From positions 460,568 to 524,567 of the forward strand of contig JAIXMG010000026.1 in the NCBI GenBank assembly GCA_025201345.1: a DNA stretch of 64,000 nt, read 5' to 3'. Shown here one piece after another: positions 1 through 15,198 of the stretch. Source of the DNA: Thamnidium elegans. Its lineage: Eukaryota > Mucoromycota > Mucoromycetes > Mucorales > Mucoraceae. The notes below the pieces were generated by a model, which saw only the letters and a program-made list of their open reading frames with translations, made no database searches and was not told where the DNA came from. A program made the translations under genes and the position numbers. Each line of letters begins with the position of its first letter. The stretch's first letter is position 1.

Positions 1-1806
1 ATTTCATAAGCAGTATTCTCAAATAGATGTAAAATAATTAGATATGACGTTTTAATTTCATAATCCTAAAAATAAGGGATAAAGATAGAAAGAGAGAGAG
101 AGGAAGGGAGAAAGAGAAAGTATATATGTGTGACAAAAATGACGAAGATCGAGCGGTATTACGATAGTGTTAGTAACCCCAGTATTCACCGGAAAAGTGG
201 CTGTGCTCACATCTAGATAGAGTGAAAGAGAATGTGTGAGAGTGAGAAAAGAGGAAAGATGACAAAGACAAATAGTCTTAAATATAGCGAACCAGCGGCA
301 TCACTCGGATAAGATCTTTTATAGGTATACATAGATATTCAAAAACAGACGCGTGTGCATAGATTTCTGTAAAAAAAAGACCGTAGTGGTTAATATTTTA
401 CACAGCAAGTTACCTTTGAATAAAACAGATGAGCGCACCGTCTCACAAAAAGTAATCTATAATTATTGAATTTCAGCCATTGCATATTGTAAAGAAAAGA
501 TTTTCTTGTAATACAAAAAGAGTTTGGTCCATATTCAATCGATATTTACTACTCCCACGTGTACAATGCTTTACTTATTTGTCCAGACTCTCTCTCTCTC
601 TCTCTCTTTGTGTTTGTTATAGATTACATATATGTCTTCTGACTCATTATTCTTCTCTCTAACTTGTCAATTGATGTCAATTGTAGTAAATCGAGTAATA
701 AAAGGAGGACGTAAATAAATAAATTTATTTTATAAAGTTTAATTTAATACAGATACGGATTGGTTCCAGTGTTAGATGATGACCTCCCATTCTTAATCAC
801 TCATGTCTACATTCAAACCAACAAATGGCAAGATTCACGCGATAGAAAAATTTAATATATAAACAACAGGTTGTTTATATTCTATTTACGCAGTCAATTG
901 ATACCGTAGTAGTTCCAGTTTTTTTTTTTTTTCTCTCCGGAAAATCTCGTTAATAACGTGTCTTGGATGTGGCACGACAGGAAGAACTAGGAGTGCACCT
1001 TGGAAAATTCAGATTTAAATTCCTGATGCACATAAAATAAAAAGATGATAGAGTTTCGTGTCTCTATCCGTGGAAAAACCCCAATAGAATATTCTGAAAG
1101 GGCGTACAAATAGAAGGGGCAAAGATACCTTATAAAAATTACTTTTTACTGGACAGTTATGATCATCAAAATAGAAAAGGTCTAGCATAATTATGTTTAC
1201 ATGTAATAATAATAAACAAATCTCAATTGATATACATTTGTTTAATAATAATAATAATAAAAAAGGCTTGGTTCTTATACATGTATATATAAACAGGATA
1301 TAATATTTTACGGCTATTTATTTACTTTTTTTCATACGCGTATACAAATAAACGAATGACAGGATAAATAGGAATGAATCATTCGACATATTGTTTAATA
1401 AGAGAGTATGCAAAATTGAGAAAATACATCAAGTATGATTTTATAAAAATACTAAACCCTCGTGGTATAATTTCTACTGAAATATTCCAATTAAGGTATA
1501 CTTGGTATCGTTACCCCCCGTTTCTTGAACATTTATAAATTAAAACCCGTAAAAAGATCGGGTCATTTTATATGTTATAGTGGGTAAAAGAGAAAGGGAG
1601 AGAGAAAATAAAAAATAAAAACTCGTGTATATATGAACACTGAACTTTCTCTCTATGAACTGTAAAAAAAGGTATTCTATATCACAAATATAAGCCCAAA
1701 AAAAAAAAAAAAGATATTCTTGGTTTCGGAATTCTTTCTTATTTTCAAACCCACATGCAATAAAAGGGTATCCGACAAAAGTTAGCATATAATTGCGTCA
1801 ATCTAC

Positions 1807-1842
<36 letters not shown>

Positions 1843-2139
1843 GTTTTTAACAAACTAGACGAGTTTTAGTATGTGTAACTAAACAAGTTGTACAAACCTA
1901 TTCAAAATACTTAAAAAAGACAGGGTATCTAGACCCAGAAATGCACACAACTGAACACACAGGCCCCCGTTACAGGAACTACCCAGGTACTACCTTAGGA
2001 TCGTCTAAAGGTTACATAATGATATGAGACCATCATCCATTTTTTTCATATATAAAGGACCTCTTTTTTTCTTTTTCATCGCTACGAATTTACACATTTC
2101 TTTTTTTTTTCTTCCTTGTAATATCCAAATAAAAAAAAA
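1..2139. other. Non-coding A+T-rich leader region
   Basis: I see no supportable gene here. The stretch has homopolymer runs (a run of more than 30 T near 1808-1840), a CT microsatellite near 589-607 and short TAA/ATA runs. The open frames seen are low-complexity or start at non-ATG codons. The last 100 bases hold the T-rich promoter of the next gene. Confidence 0.6.
2051..2057 (+). promoter_or_regulatory. TATA-like box upstream of the Ser-rich orphan gene
   Basis: TATAAAG lies about 85 nt before the ATG at 2140, followed by a T-rich tract and an A-rich leader directly before the start. Spacing fits a core promoter; assignment is inference. Confidence 0.4.
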
Positions 2140-3207
2140 ATGGACCCCCCTGATTCATTTGAAAAACAAATTGATTTACCCAACCTTGACTTTTATTCAC
2201 CCTCTCCATACTCACCTTCTATAACTGAATCATCTTCTTATTGCTCTTCCCCATCATCTATAAAAGATAATACATTACCTACTCATAGAATATATCCTCT
2301 TACATTAGAAAATGTTTCTAAAGTTGAATTAGCTGACCCATCTAATATGCCACTTGCTCGTTTTTGCAGTGAATTGGAAACACCCGAACCAATTTATAAT
2401 ATCAGCACTGGTTCAACTAGAAAAATGGTGCGTAAATTTCAACAAGATAAAGTTATTGAATCACCTCGTTTATTACCATTTCCTTATCACAATGATTCTT
2501 ACTTTTTACCAACTGCTGAGCATGATTACCCCGGTGGATTTTCAGTAACGGATGGTTCCTCATCTATGGTAAGCTTATCTGTCTACACCACGGGTTCACG
2601 TCAACATTTGTCTAATAATTCAACAAATCCCAGCCTCTATCATCCTCAACAACGTGGGTACCAAAGACAACTGCTGTCATCGCCCTCAAAGTCACACTTT
2701 TATTCTAAAAAGAGATACGATGACGATACTTTGAGTAATTATAGCAATAAACGAAGAGCTATTAGTGTTACACCATCATCGCCTTCGACATTGCGAGAAG
2801 ACACCATTGTTCCACAAAGAAAGCGCCGTAGTAATAATAGATTTGCACTTAAATTTAAACAAAAATTACTTGGTTTCAAATCTTCCAATTCGACCATCTT
2901 GGAGTATAATAATAACAGTGCTCATTTACAACATCCTTTATCTTCTTCTGCCTCTATTATTTCAAACACTGTGGTATTGACTACCAATAATACTACAACA
3001 AAGGTAAAGCAACAAAGATATGAATCATTACAATATAATACTCCTCAACCAGTCAACAGTGCTTGGTATGAAAAACTCTGGAAGTTCATCAAACCTGCAT
3101 CCCTTGTAAAAAAGGATAACAGATCTTCTACATCAACAAAAGCTGTCTGGTACAGTCAATTCCGGTGTAATCCTCCTCCTCCAACAGGTATTACATTACT
3201 TTCTTAA
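2140..3207 (+). CDS. Ser/Thr/Asn-rich hypothetical protein
   Basis: A 355-residue open frame starts at an ATG directly after an A-rich leader and has no internal stop. I do not recognise the family. The protein is largely low complexity: Ser/Pro-rich at the N-terminus (about residues 15-45), with basic Lys/Arg clusters in the middle (about 195-245) and poly-Ser/Asn stretches, so it is probably mostly disordered. A more ordered, Trp-containing segment near residues 305-340 (AWYEKLWKFIKPASL, then AVWYSQFRCNPPPP) looks like the conserved part. A GTATTA donor-like site follows the PPPPT codons, so the last residues could be replaced by a downstream exon. Basic, Ser-rich composition suggests a nuclear or regulatory protein, but no function is claimed. 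Confidence 0.6.
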   Translation: MDPPDSFEKQIDLPNLDFYSPSPYSPSITESSSYCSSPSSIKDNTLPTHRIYPLTLENVSKVELADPSNMPLARFCSELETPEPIYNISTGSTRKMVRKFQQDKVIESPRLLPFPYHNDSYFLPTAEHDYPGGFSVTDGSSSMVSLSVYTTGSRQHLSNNSTNPSLYHPQQRGYQRQLLSSPSKSHFYSKKRYDDDTLSNYSNKRRAISVTPSSPSTLREDTIVPQRKRRSNNRFALKFKQKLLGFKSSNSTILEYNNNSAHLQHPLSSSASIISNTVVLTTNNTTTKVKQQRYESLQYNTPQPVNSAWYEKLWKFIKPASLVKKDNRSSTSTKAVWYSQFRCNPPPPTGITLLS

Positions 3208-3874
3208 TTGTAATATCTCAACTTTACTTTATTTTGAAAAACGAAAAACTTTAATGGCTGGTACATTCGACATGTTATCACTTTTATTTTTTTATTTTTG
3301 TTCTATACACACACACACACACACACACAATCTCTCTCTCTTTTAAATTATATATTTCATTTGATCCGCTCTTGTATTACACTTTCGTTACCTTTCCTTT
3401 CATCCCCAAGACTATAATCACGACGTATTGCATTCACATTATACACACTTATTTTATTTTCTTTACGCACCCTTTTTTTTTTATACCATACCATACATGG
3501 CCTTTTTTCTATATATAGTCTTTCCTCTTTCTCAAAAAAAAAATATATACATATCATTTATAATTTGTCAATAAATCATCATCATTTTTTTTCTAAACAT
3601 AAAATCTTTTAAAAAAAAAAGAATCGGTATATCCTTTAATAGCCACTAATTAAAAAAGATGTCGCTCCTGCATGTGAGATTTAGAGAAGTACGAATAAAT
3701 CATGTTTTAAACGCATGAGTTGTGCGGGATGATATTCAATGCACCCCTACATACCCTTCATCAATAACAATATGGATTTTCATATGTTCTTTGAGCGGCG
3801 TTTTCGGGAGATACATACTCTACTTTTCTCTGGTCGGTCCGACGACTTTTTTTGGCTGGGTATGACAGTCGTTC

Positions 3875-3912
<38 letters not shown>

Positions 3913-5853
3913 GGAAGATAGGAACGTGATATCTCAAAGTTGAAAAGCTGGTTTTTACTGTGGCTACAAAAAAATAAAATACAATAGGGGTTTATTTATG
4001 CAATACCAATTGATATATAATCCCATTAGAAAGCTCTATATGGTTATATTTTGATAAAATACGATTCATTAATATTTACAACTCTAAAATATCACCCAGA
4101 GTGGTAGTAAAAACGATGCCAGGCTATCAGATGATTTACGATACGTAAACCTTTTTCTTTATCCTATTCGAATACATCTATCTCCATAACTAAATAAATA
4201 AAATTATAAGAGTGAATTTAATTACATACCACTTTCTTTTTATTTAGTTGAGAGGGTTCTTTCATCCGTGCTAATCTTTATTATATTTTAGGCTCTAGAC
4301 AAGGTTTTATCATAGGCCTTTTTTTTTTAAAAAAAAAAGAAAAAAAAAAAAGCTAGAGATAAACTATTAGGTCTGAGTACAATTTATGGTGTTACGGTAC
4401 ATTGTGTAAATCATTTTTAACCACTACATTCATCATAAAACGGTACACTTAATTTTTTTATGATAGCATAGTTATGCAATTAGATTTAGCGGATGGCCAC
4501 AAAAAAATGCTATCTTTGTGTAATTTGAGTTACATATCTTAAAAATAATTAGTCTTAGGCCCATCGGATACGAGGCATTAACAAAGAAAAAATTTACAGA
4601 GCTTTTATTTATCTTTTAAAAAATATATAGTAGTTCATTTCATTTGTTAATATATACAGTAAAGTAGTTTCGTATATAAATGGGTAGTTGTCATTTTGTT
4701 TTGTTTTGTTTAAGTTTACACCTTTCTAAGAAAGGCAGCATATTTTTTAATAGAACAGAAAGAGATTTTTAGAACATGAAAATGGCGAAACTCTACAGAA
4801 TCTCTGTTTTACAATATTACTATTTTAATCATTTAGACCGGCATATCCTTTCGAAGTATCAGATCCAATCTAGTTAACGTGTAAAAAAAAAGTGGAAGGA
4901 AATGTTTCCTTTAAAGAAATTTATTTCTCGCCTATACAATTATATGAAATGAAGTATATTTATTTTTTGTTACATTAACCTTTTTCTCGCGCGTATTTTA
5001 GATTCTTTTTATTTTACATTCAGCTTATGTGGGACATTTTGTATTATTATATAAATACTTTTTGTGTAATGAGACGGAAGCAAGGACCACATTTATTTTT
5101 TGGTTTAAAACCAAGAAAGAAAAAAAGTTACACAGCCTATTGATCGACTCTGTGTATTGTTATTGAGCAAGAAGTATAACCTTATATACACATAGAAAGA
5201 TAGAAACCTTATATGTGTAAACAATGTTTTGATTTTTGATTTTTATAACATAAGCTAAAAACATATATGTAACGTGTCAAAAGTTTACAAGATGTATCAT
5301 TTTATAATTAAAAAAGTATCAAGTGCCTTCTTGGTACCCCATTACTGATAGTGTGTCATACCCGATTACTTGTATCATTTATGTCTTGCCAAAGATGTAT
5401 GTACTCAAAACATTCGCGTTAAATCAGGTAATAAAATCAAGTCCTGTTGCTGAATCTGATATTTTATTATAAATATCCTTCCGAGTTTTCTTGTACACCA
5501 TCATCCAGAACTAATGTTCCGAGTACGTCGGTGATACAATGTCAATCCCCCGTCCTTACCGAATTATGTCCAGACCTTCTACAAATGTGTACCGTGGATG
5601 TGTTTTGAAAAAAAAAAGTACAACAAGGAATAAAAAAAATATATACAAAAAAATAAAAGCGTTTTTTGAGCTTTTTGGAGTGACTTAAGGAATTAAGCCG
5701 TCACAGATCGTGACGTAATTATCAGGTCGAAGACGCGGAGATTCATTGCTACTCGCGACACGTAAGTTACTTTTTTTACTTAGGGCATGCGTATTTCTTT
5801 TTTTATATATTTGAACTGTTCATTAAAAACCAACTTTTATAAAACTATTCAAA
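3208..5853. other. Long intergenic region, no gene seen
   Basis: About 2.6 kb between the orphan gene and RPT1. It contains an AC microsatellite (about 3309-3328), long T runs (about 3880-3912) and A runs (about 4320-4352). The small open frames are driven by homopolymers. The last 150 bases are less A+T-rich and carry GTGACGTAA (about 5712-5720), a half-CRE-like site that may belong to the RPT1 promoter. Confidence 0.6.
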
Positions 5854-7622
5854 ATGCCTCCTAAAGCTGACTGGGAAAAATGTAACTTAAAAGACTTTTT
5901 ATATATATATTACGCAAAGAGTTGACATTGTTCCTAATTTAACCTCTCTCTTTTTTTTTTTTTTTTTACTTGTAGACGATAAGAACGTGGAGGAGAAGGA
6001 AAAGGACGAAAAGATTGTTGGTAAGAGAGAAAATGATGGAGGTGGAAACACTTGGGGAACTTATACTCATCTATTTTTCTAATAACTTTAGCTTTGGATG
6101 AAGGAGATATTAAACTTTTAACCACCTACGTAACTATCAAAAGAGCAACACTTAAATTTTTATGCTCTCAACTTATGGAAAAAAAAAAACTTTTTGTATT
6201 ATTATTATTATTATAGGGTTTAGGTCCTTACACTAAGGAATTAAAGACTTTAGAGCAAGACATTAAAGATATTCAAAAGCGTGTCAATGAACATATTGGT
6301 AAAGGATTTATTTTATTCTTTTGAATTAGAATTATGCAACTTTTTGGATGGGAAAACTTATTATTATTATACGTGTAGGTGTAAAGGAATCTGATACAGG
6401 TCTTGCTGCCCCTAACTTATGGGATATTCCTGCTGATAAACAAAGAATGCAAGAAGAACAACCTTTACAAGTTGCTCGTTGTACAAAGATTATTCAAGGA
6501 GAGAACAATGAAGATCCTAAATACGTTATTAATGTCAAGCAGATTGCTAAATTTGTAGTTGAATTAGTTAGACATGTTTCTCCTACAGATATTGAAGAAG
6601 GCATGCGTGTTGGGTAATTGCAGAAATAGATTACGTGTTTATAACATACTAATGTATTTTATTTTAGTGTTGATCGTACAAAATATCAAATTCAAATTCC
6701 TTTACCACCCAAGATTGATCCTTCAGTTACCATGATGCAAGTTGAAGAGAAGCCTGATGTTACTTATAGTGATATTGGTGGTTGTAAAGAACAAATTGAA
6801 CGTCTTTGTGAAGTTGTTGAGTTACCATTGTTACAACCTGAACGATTTGTTAACCTTGGTATTGACCCTCCTAAAGGTGTCTTACTTTACGGTCCTCCTG
6901 GTACTGGTAAAACTCTTTGTGCACGTGCTGTAGCTAATAGAACTGATGCTACATTTATTCGTGTCATTGGTTCTGAACTTGTACAAAAGTATGTTGGTGA
7001 AGGTGCTCGTATGGTTCGTGAATTATTTGAAATGGCACGTACAAAGAAGGCTTGTATTATCTTTTTTGATGAAATTGATGCTATTGGTGGAGCTCGTTTT
7101 GATGATGGTGCAGGTGGCGATAATGAAGTTCAACGTACTATGTTGGAATTGATTAATCAATTAGATGGTTTTGATCCTAGAGGTAATATTAAGGTATTGA
7201 TGGCTACAAACAGACCAGATACCTTGGATCCTGCTCTTTTAAGACCTGGTCGTTTAGATCGTCGTGTTGAATTTGGTTTACCTGATTTAGAAGGTCGTGC
7301 TCATATTATGAAGATTCATGCAAAGAGTATGAGTGTAGATCGTGATATTCGTTATGAATTAATTGCTAGATTATGTCCTAATGCTACTGGTGCTGAATTA
7401 AGAAGTGTGTGTACTGAAGCCGGTATGTTTGCTATTCGCGCAAGAAGAAAGGTTGCTACTGAAAAGGACTTTTTGGAATCTGTTAATAAGGTCATCAAGG
7501 GTTATCAAAAGTTCTCCAGTACTCCCAAGGTAAATTTATTAATATTCTTTATTAACTTTTTTTGTTTGTTAATTTTTTTGTTTGTTAACTTTTCTTTCTT
7601 ATAGTATCTCATGTGGAATTAA
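5854..7622 (+). CDS. RPT1: 26S proteasome regulatory ATPase subunit Rpt1 (regulatory subunit 7)
   Basis: Rpt1 is one of six AAA ATPases in the base of the 19S regulatory particle; it unfolds ubiquitinated substrates and feeds them into the 20S core. Seven exons join in frame: 5854-5881, 5976-6020, 6092-6129, 6217-6298, 6379-6613, 6668-7529 and 7605-7622, giving 435 residues, the usual length. The N-terminus (MPPKADWEK..) leads into a coiled-coil segment, then IKESDTGL-type and [12 protein letters not shown] blocks. The AAA domain has Walker A GPPGTGKT, Walker [10 protein letters not shown] and the arginine-finger region [11 protein letters not shown]. The C-terminus ends in YLMWN, close to the usual YMTYN tail. 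The ATG at 5854 starts a 28-nt first exon, which a simple ORF scan would miss. No frame damage is seen. Confidence 0.97.
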
Positions 7623-7882
7623 ATTTATATCTTCTTTGCCTTTTATATATAAAAAAAAAAAAATATCATTAAATAAAAAAGAAAAAAAAATAATAACCAC
7701 CCATCTTTCTTTTTTTTATATATTGTATAAGAAAACGAGTAAATTGAAGCAAAAATCATTTTATTGAGTTTAATTAGATGAACGAGCTCATAAAACGTTG
7801 AAATAAATCAAGAGTATTATGAGGTATGATGCTTTGAGAGATATTATAATGTATACAATGAAGTGATGAAATAATTACTCCT

Positions 7883-8320
7883 CTAGTGCTTGGGTGTAGT
7901 ACCCTTATTAGTCTTGGGCTTTGCCATCTTTTTGTTACCCTTGACACCAACAGCCTTGGTGATTCTAACGGGAGCTCCTTCGCCTTCGTCGCGCTTCACC
8001 TTACCTAATATTAAAATTAAGGTTATTATTTATTCTACAAAAAAAAAAATCATTGACTCTTTTCTTACCACCTGCAACACTAATACGTTGCAATGCATCT
8101 ATTGTAATAAAATGTTAGCTTCATTGTGTACGTTTATAATTTTTTTCTACTTACCGTGAACATGAGCATTATTAGCTTGGAGTGCATCATTAGCAATGTT
8201 TTTGAGAGTGATTGGGCCAGTACCGATATGACGATCAGCTTTAGCAGAGATGAGTGGGCCAGCAGAAACGGTGGCAATTAAAGCGAGGACAGCAGAAACA
8301 ATGACAATAGTACGAACCAT
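7883..8320 (-). CDS. Small secreted protein A (paralogue of the 9.7-10.3 kb gene)
   Basis: Three exons on the minus strand (8320-8155, 8098-8069, 8004-7883) join exactly in frame to give 105 residues. The start is MVRTIVIVSAVLALIATVSAG, a classic signal peptide cleaved near residue 20. Next comes a block HIGTGPITLKN..NDA..NNA.VH that is shared with the gene at 9679-10348, then DALQRISVAGG, a dibasic KVKRDEG site suited to Kex2-type cleavage, and a Lys-rich tail ending KTNKGTTPKH. The middle exon is only 30 nt. The first intron sits at the same place and phase (phase 1) as in the paralogue, directly before D-A/I-L-Q. I do not recognise a named domain. It is probably an extracellular or cell-wall protein released from a pro-form. 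Confidence 0.8.
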
Positions 8321-8379
8321 GGTTGAGATAATTGTTAAACAAAAGTAAATTGAAACTAATACAGAAAAAAATAAACGAG

Positions 8380-8397
8380 AATAAATTAGTATTTATA
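8380..8397 (-). promoter_or_regulatory. TATA-region core promoter of secreted protein A
   Basis: On the minus strand the sequence reads TATAAATACTAATTTATT, ending 60 nt before the ATG. It matches the equivalent site of the paralogue at 17 of 18 positions, so the core promoter was duplicated with the gene or is under selection. Confidence 0.6.
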
Positions 8398-9490
8398 CTC
8401 TTTTTTCTGATGTGTAATTTACTGCATTTTTTTTTTTAAACGCTTAAATTGATATTTGTTAAAAAAAAAAAAAAAAAAAAGAAAGATAAGTGAAGGGGGT
8501 GACTATTTAATAAAGAAAAGATCTTCCGTTTCGTTAGACCTCCCTTTGGAATTTAGCAATAGTGTTTTGCGCACGGATAATTAAGGATATAATTCAATGC
8601 ATAATAAATATACAAATATTATCTATCGGCTTCTAACTCGCAAACATTAAAATAAAAAACCCTTTCTAACATCACTAACAAGGGATATCATATTTAAGAA
8701 AATCCTTACTACATAAATTTAAAAAGAAAACTTTGGCGTATCATATGTCGCCGTACCTGAATAAACCAAAGTTGGAAAGTAGGGAATGCAAATAAAGCTA
8801 TTTTATTATTTAAATATATACATTTATTTTTCAAGTGGAAAAAAGTGTGGTTTTTCCTTCTTAAATTTAGTAGTTATCCAATAACATCATATAGTAATAG
8901 TGATTCTTGAATTTAAAGATCGCCTATTATTTTTTTTCTTTACCCTTATCATTGACAAATAGTGGATCTACCTTAATTTTTAAGAAAGTTTTTCTGGCTA
9001 ATAGTATTTTGTTTGTTTGTTTTTTTTTTTTAGATTTACGGGTTAGCGTAAACTAACGTTTAATATATCTTTATTACCTTGTCAGTACATACTATCTGCA
9101 CAACGTCATTAACGCGGTAAAGAATTTACATATAACCAAAGTTTTAATAAAAGACCTAAAGGCAAAATAGAAGAAAAAATCACATACTAGATGCACCATA
9201 TAACGTTAAGTGTAATTCAACACTCATATGCACTTTTTTTTTTTTATGTTCGTTTATTCGTTAAAATCAATACTTATTATAAAGCTAAATGCAAATAAAC
9301 AAAATGTAGGCACGCTTATTTCCCCTTAATTTTTTTTTTTTTTTTTTTTTTTTAGGGATTTATGAAAGTGGGAAGCAAGGGATAGACATCTTTGAAAACT
9401 GTTAAGTTATATATATATATGGATATATATATTGAGCCTAATACGTGTTGCAAAGGACGTGCTTATTTATTCCATTTGATTAGCAATCGG

Positions 9491-9524
<34 letters not shown>

Positions 9525-9678
9525 TGTATATTACGTAGTTAAATATGACAAAATTTTTTATTTGTTAAATTAAAAGAATAGTATGGGTGACAAGAAGTAA
9601 AGTAGTTGATGCGTAAACTTTAAGAAACCGATAATGTTATGAGATTAATGAGATAATTATATGCGAAATAGAACAGAT
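8398..9678. other. Intergenic region between the two secreted-protein genes
   Basis: No coding signal is seen. It holds poly-T tracts (for example 9331-9353), a poly-A run near 9494-9522 and a short TA repeat near 9410-9430. This is the spacer between two same-strand paralogues. Confidence 0.55.
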
Positions 9679-10348
9679 TTAATCCATGTTGATTCTTGAA
9701 TCCATTTTGTTCATTGTGGCCTTTCCGTGCTTAGTATGGCCCTTATGGCTAGCCTTGGGAGAGTGTTTATGGTCTCCACGCTTAGCTAAGTCTTTTTGAT
9801 CCAAAAATAAATTAGGTAAATTAAATACAACGTATAATAAGAGTAATTACCAATGCCATTGTCTCTTTTCATACAACCACATCCAGGGCCGTGAACATGA
9901 TCATAGTCACCACCGACGTCGGGACGGAAAGGACGGTGAGGACGATGGGGACGGGGACGACGAGAAGGACGGTTAATTGGTGGACGACCTCCATCATTAC
10001 CTCTGTTACCTCCGCCATTACCTCTGTTACCTCCACCATTGTCTCCATCATCACCTCTTCCTCTATCTCCATCATTATCACTATCACTGAGAATATATAT
10101 GCCTTGGAGGATATCTATGGCACATTTTTAGTGTTGTAAAAAATGTAGTAATAATTATAATTTTTACCTTCAACTTCTGCGTTATTGACTGATCCGGCAT
10201 CGTTAAGAACATTATTTAACGTAATTGCGTCGGTACCAATGTGATGCCCGCCGTCAACGTCTAAAAGAGACGCGTCAGGGGTAGGAATAGCAGAAATTGA
10301 GCCAATACATGCGATGATAGCTGATAAAAGAATAGTAGAACGAACCAT
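9679..10348 (-). CDS. Small secreted Gly/Asn/Arg/His-rich protein B
   Basis: Three minus-strand exons (10348-10168, 10114-9851, 9791-9679) join in frame to 185 residues. The signal peptide MVRSTILLSAIIACIGSISA is followed by HIGTDAITLNN..NDA..NNAEVE, matching secreted protein A. After the shared intron position comes DILQGIYILSDSDNDGD, then degenerate GGGNRGN repeats (about residues 83-95), an Arg/Pro/His-rich run (RPSRRPRPHRPHRPFRP) and a CGC motif followed by KR at about 138-142. A second KR stands at about 150, and the tail is HKHSPKASHKGHTKHGK. The KR sites suggest Kex2 processing; the His-rich parts could bind metal. No named domain is recognised. The repeats and His tail are absent from paralogue A, so this copy has diverged by gaining low-complexity sequence. 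Confidence 0.8.
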
Positions 10349-10396
10349 ATTGAATGAAGTAAAACGAATTGATGGAGATAAAAAAAGATTTAGCTA

Positions 10397-10414
10397 AATA
10401 AATCAGTATTTATA
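10397..10414 (-). promoter_or_regulatory. TATA-region core promoter of secreted protein B
   Basis: Minus-strand TATAAATACTGATTTATT, ending 49 nt before the ATG. It differs from the site at 8380-8397 at one position. Confidence 0.6.
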
Positions 10415-10726
10415 TATATTTTTTTCAATATATTTAACAAAGTATATATTGCTTATGATCGTTGTTGTAACTATGTGATAGATTAAAAATGTACGCGAAG
10501 ATCTCTTTGCTTTCCCCTGCTAGAATTTGACGTCAAAAGGAATTTAATAGTAAATACGCAAGAATAATGTAATCCTTTTATTATTTTATTCCCTTCGCCC
10601 TTTATTTTTATCCCTTGGGAAATGCAAGAAATTAATAAGTTATAAGTATAATGGCCACAAAAGAGAAAAAAAAGAACGAAGGAAGTACATAGAGATTTTT
10701 TAAAAAAAAAATCAATTATTATATTA

Positions 10727-13911
<3,185 letters not shown>

Positions 13912-14642
13912 CGTTTCTGCTTTTTTTTTTTATTATGTTGTTTATAAGAAACAAAAACTAGGTTTCAACGCGAAAAATTTGAAATAAAATTTGAAATAAA
14001 AAAAAATTGGTCACAACGCGTTTTTCACAAGTCACAGACTGTTTCTGTAACTGATATGAATTGACAAGAGGAGTTGCATCAATATCCCGGGGGAAAGCCG
14101 TATACACTTTAATATAATAAGACACAATTTTTGAACCACATTCTATTTACACGCTAATAGACCCCTTTTTTATCTACTTTTTTTTTAAGTCCTTTTCTTT
14201 TTTTCTTCGTTTATTAGCTATTCCACTTTTTTTTTATACTTTTTTTCCCTATATTCACACAGACCTATACGGCTCTCTCGGAATAACCGCCGTGCATAAA
14301 GATAACTATATATGTCCATGAAAAGTAATAAGTTACATTTTTTTTCCGATTATGTGAATAGAATGTGAATCAGGTTTTTTATGAGGTTTTTTGTGAATAT
14401 CGATTCAGACACGTAGATAAAAAGCCTTCGCGTAAGTACTAGTAAACATTTCATACTCCAAAAGACATCTTATCGACTGCTTTGAAATATTTCGTAACTA
14501 GATAATTAGGTTTAAGATAAACAATATGGAACTGGTGCGGAACCAGAGCAAGAAATACATGAATATAACGAGGTATTATAGGATATAATTATAGCGATGC
14601 CCAATTAGCGATTTTATTTACAAAGTTACTATTTAATAAGTT
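13912..14642. other. MCM6 upstream region, otherwise featureless
   Basis: Apart from the G1/S-type sites I see only T-rich tracts. A short possible exon with a GTATTA donor ends near 14571, but it has no clear partner. Confidence 0.4.
13968..14021. promoter_or_regulatory. MCB/E2F-like sites in the MCM6 promoter
   Basis: ACGCGAAAA at 13968-13976 and ACGCGT at 14016-14021 lie 57 and 105 nt upstream of the MCM6 start. ACGCGT is the MBF (MCB) site and CGCGAAA resembles E2F/SCB sites that drive G1/S genes, including MCMs, in other fungi. ACGCGT also occurs elsewhere in the window, so the pair and its place, not the hexamer alone, carry the weight. Confidence 0.55.
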
Positions 14643-14846
14643 GAACAAGATGATTCCTCTATTGGCATTGAGTTTCCTTCGGATCTCAGTAAAGATTATC
14701 ATCCTTTAGTAGAGGCTGAAGAATACGATCTTCAGCAAGTTGACAATCACAATAATTCACAAAATAGTGCAGTCTGGTCATACCGGTTTGATAATGCTGA
14801 AAAGACGTCATATCGTGATGTTATTAATGAACTTATGACAATTTGA
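14643..14846 (+). pseudogene. Orphan coding fragment next to the family relic
   Basis: An open frame of 67 codons begins just after an acceptor-like AG and ends at TGA. It reads like real protein (EQDDSSIGIEFPSDLSKDY.., later AVWSYRFDNAEKTSYRDVI) rather than low complexity. I find no match to other proteins in the window. It may be an exon of a decayed gene, perhaps together with the fragment at 15199-15684. Confidence 0.35.
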
Positions 14847-15198
14847 AATGTATCGTTATAACTAGAACCAAAAGGGTTATCAGATTTGCGATTGATGTAA
14901 GTTTTAAGCACGCTTTGACTGTATAAACTTAATCGACTAAATACTTTGTTTCTAGCTCACTCAATCATGTTTACTTATTCAATCTAGACATCAAAAGAAG
15001 TATTATGTACTTCATTTCTTTCCGAATCATTACAGTAATTTACAAATAATGTCGTATTTATAGAAAGAAATACTTTGATAAATAACACTATGTAATTATT
15101 ATAACCGGCGTATTATGAAAGACGTTTTAATAGAACCGGCAATAATAATTAGTGATCGTGTCATACTATGGTATACAAAATTTCACAGGTAAATTCAT

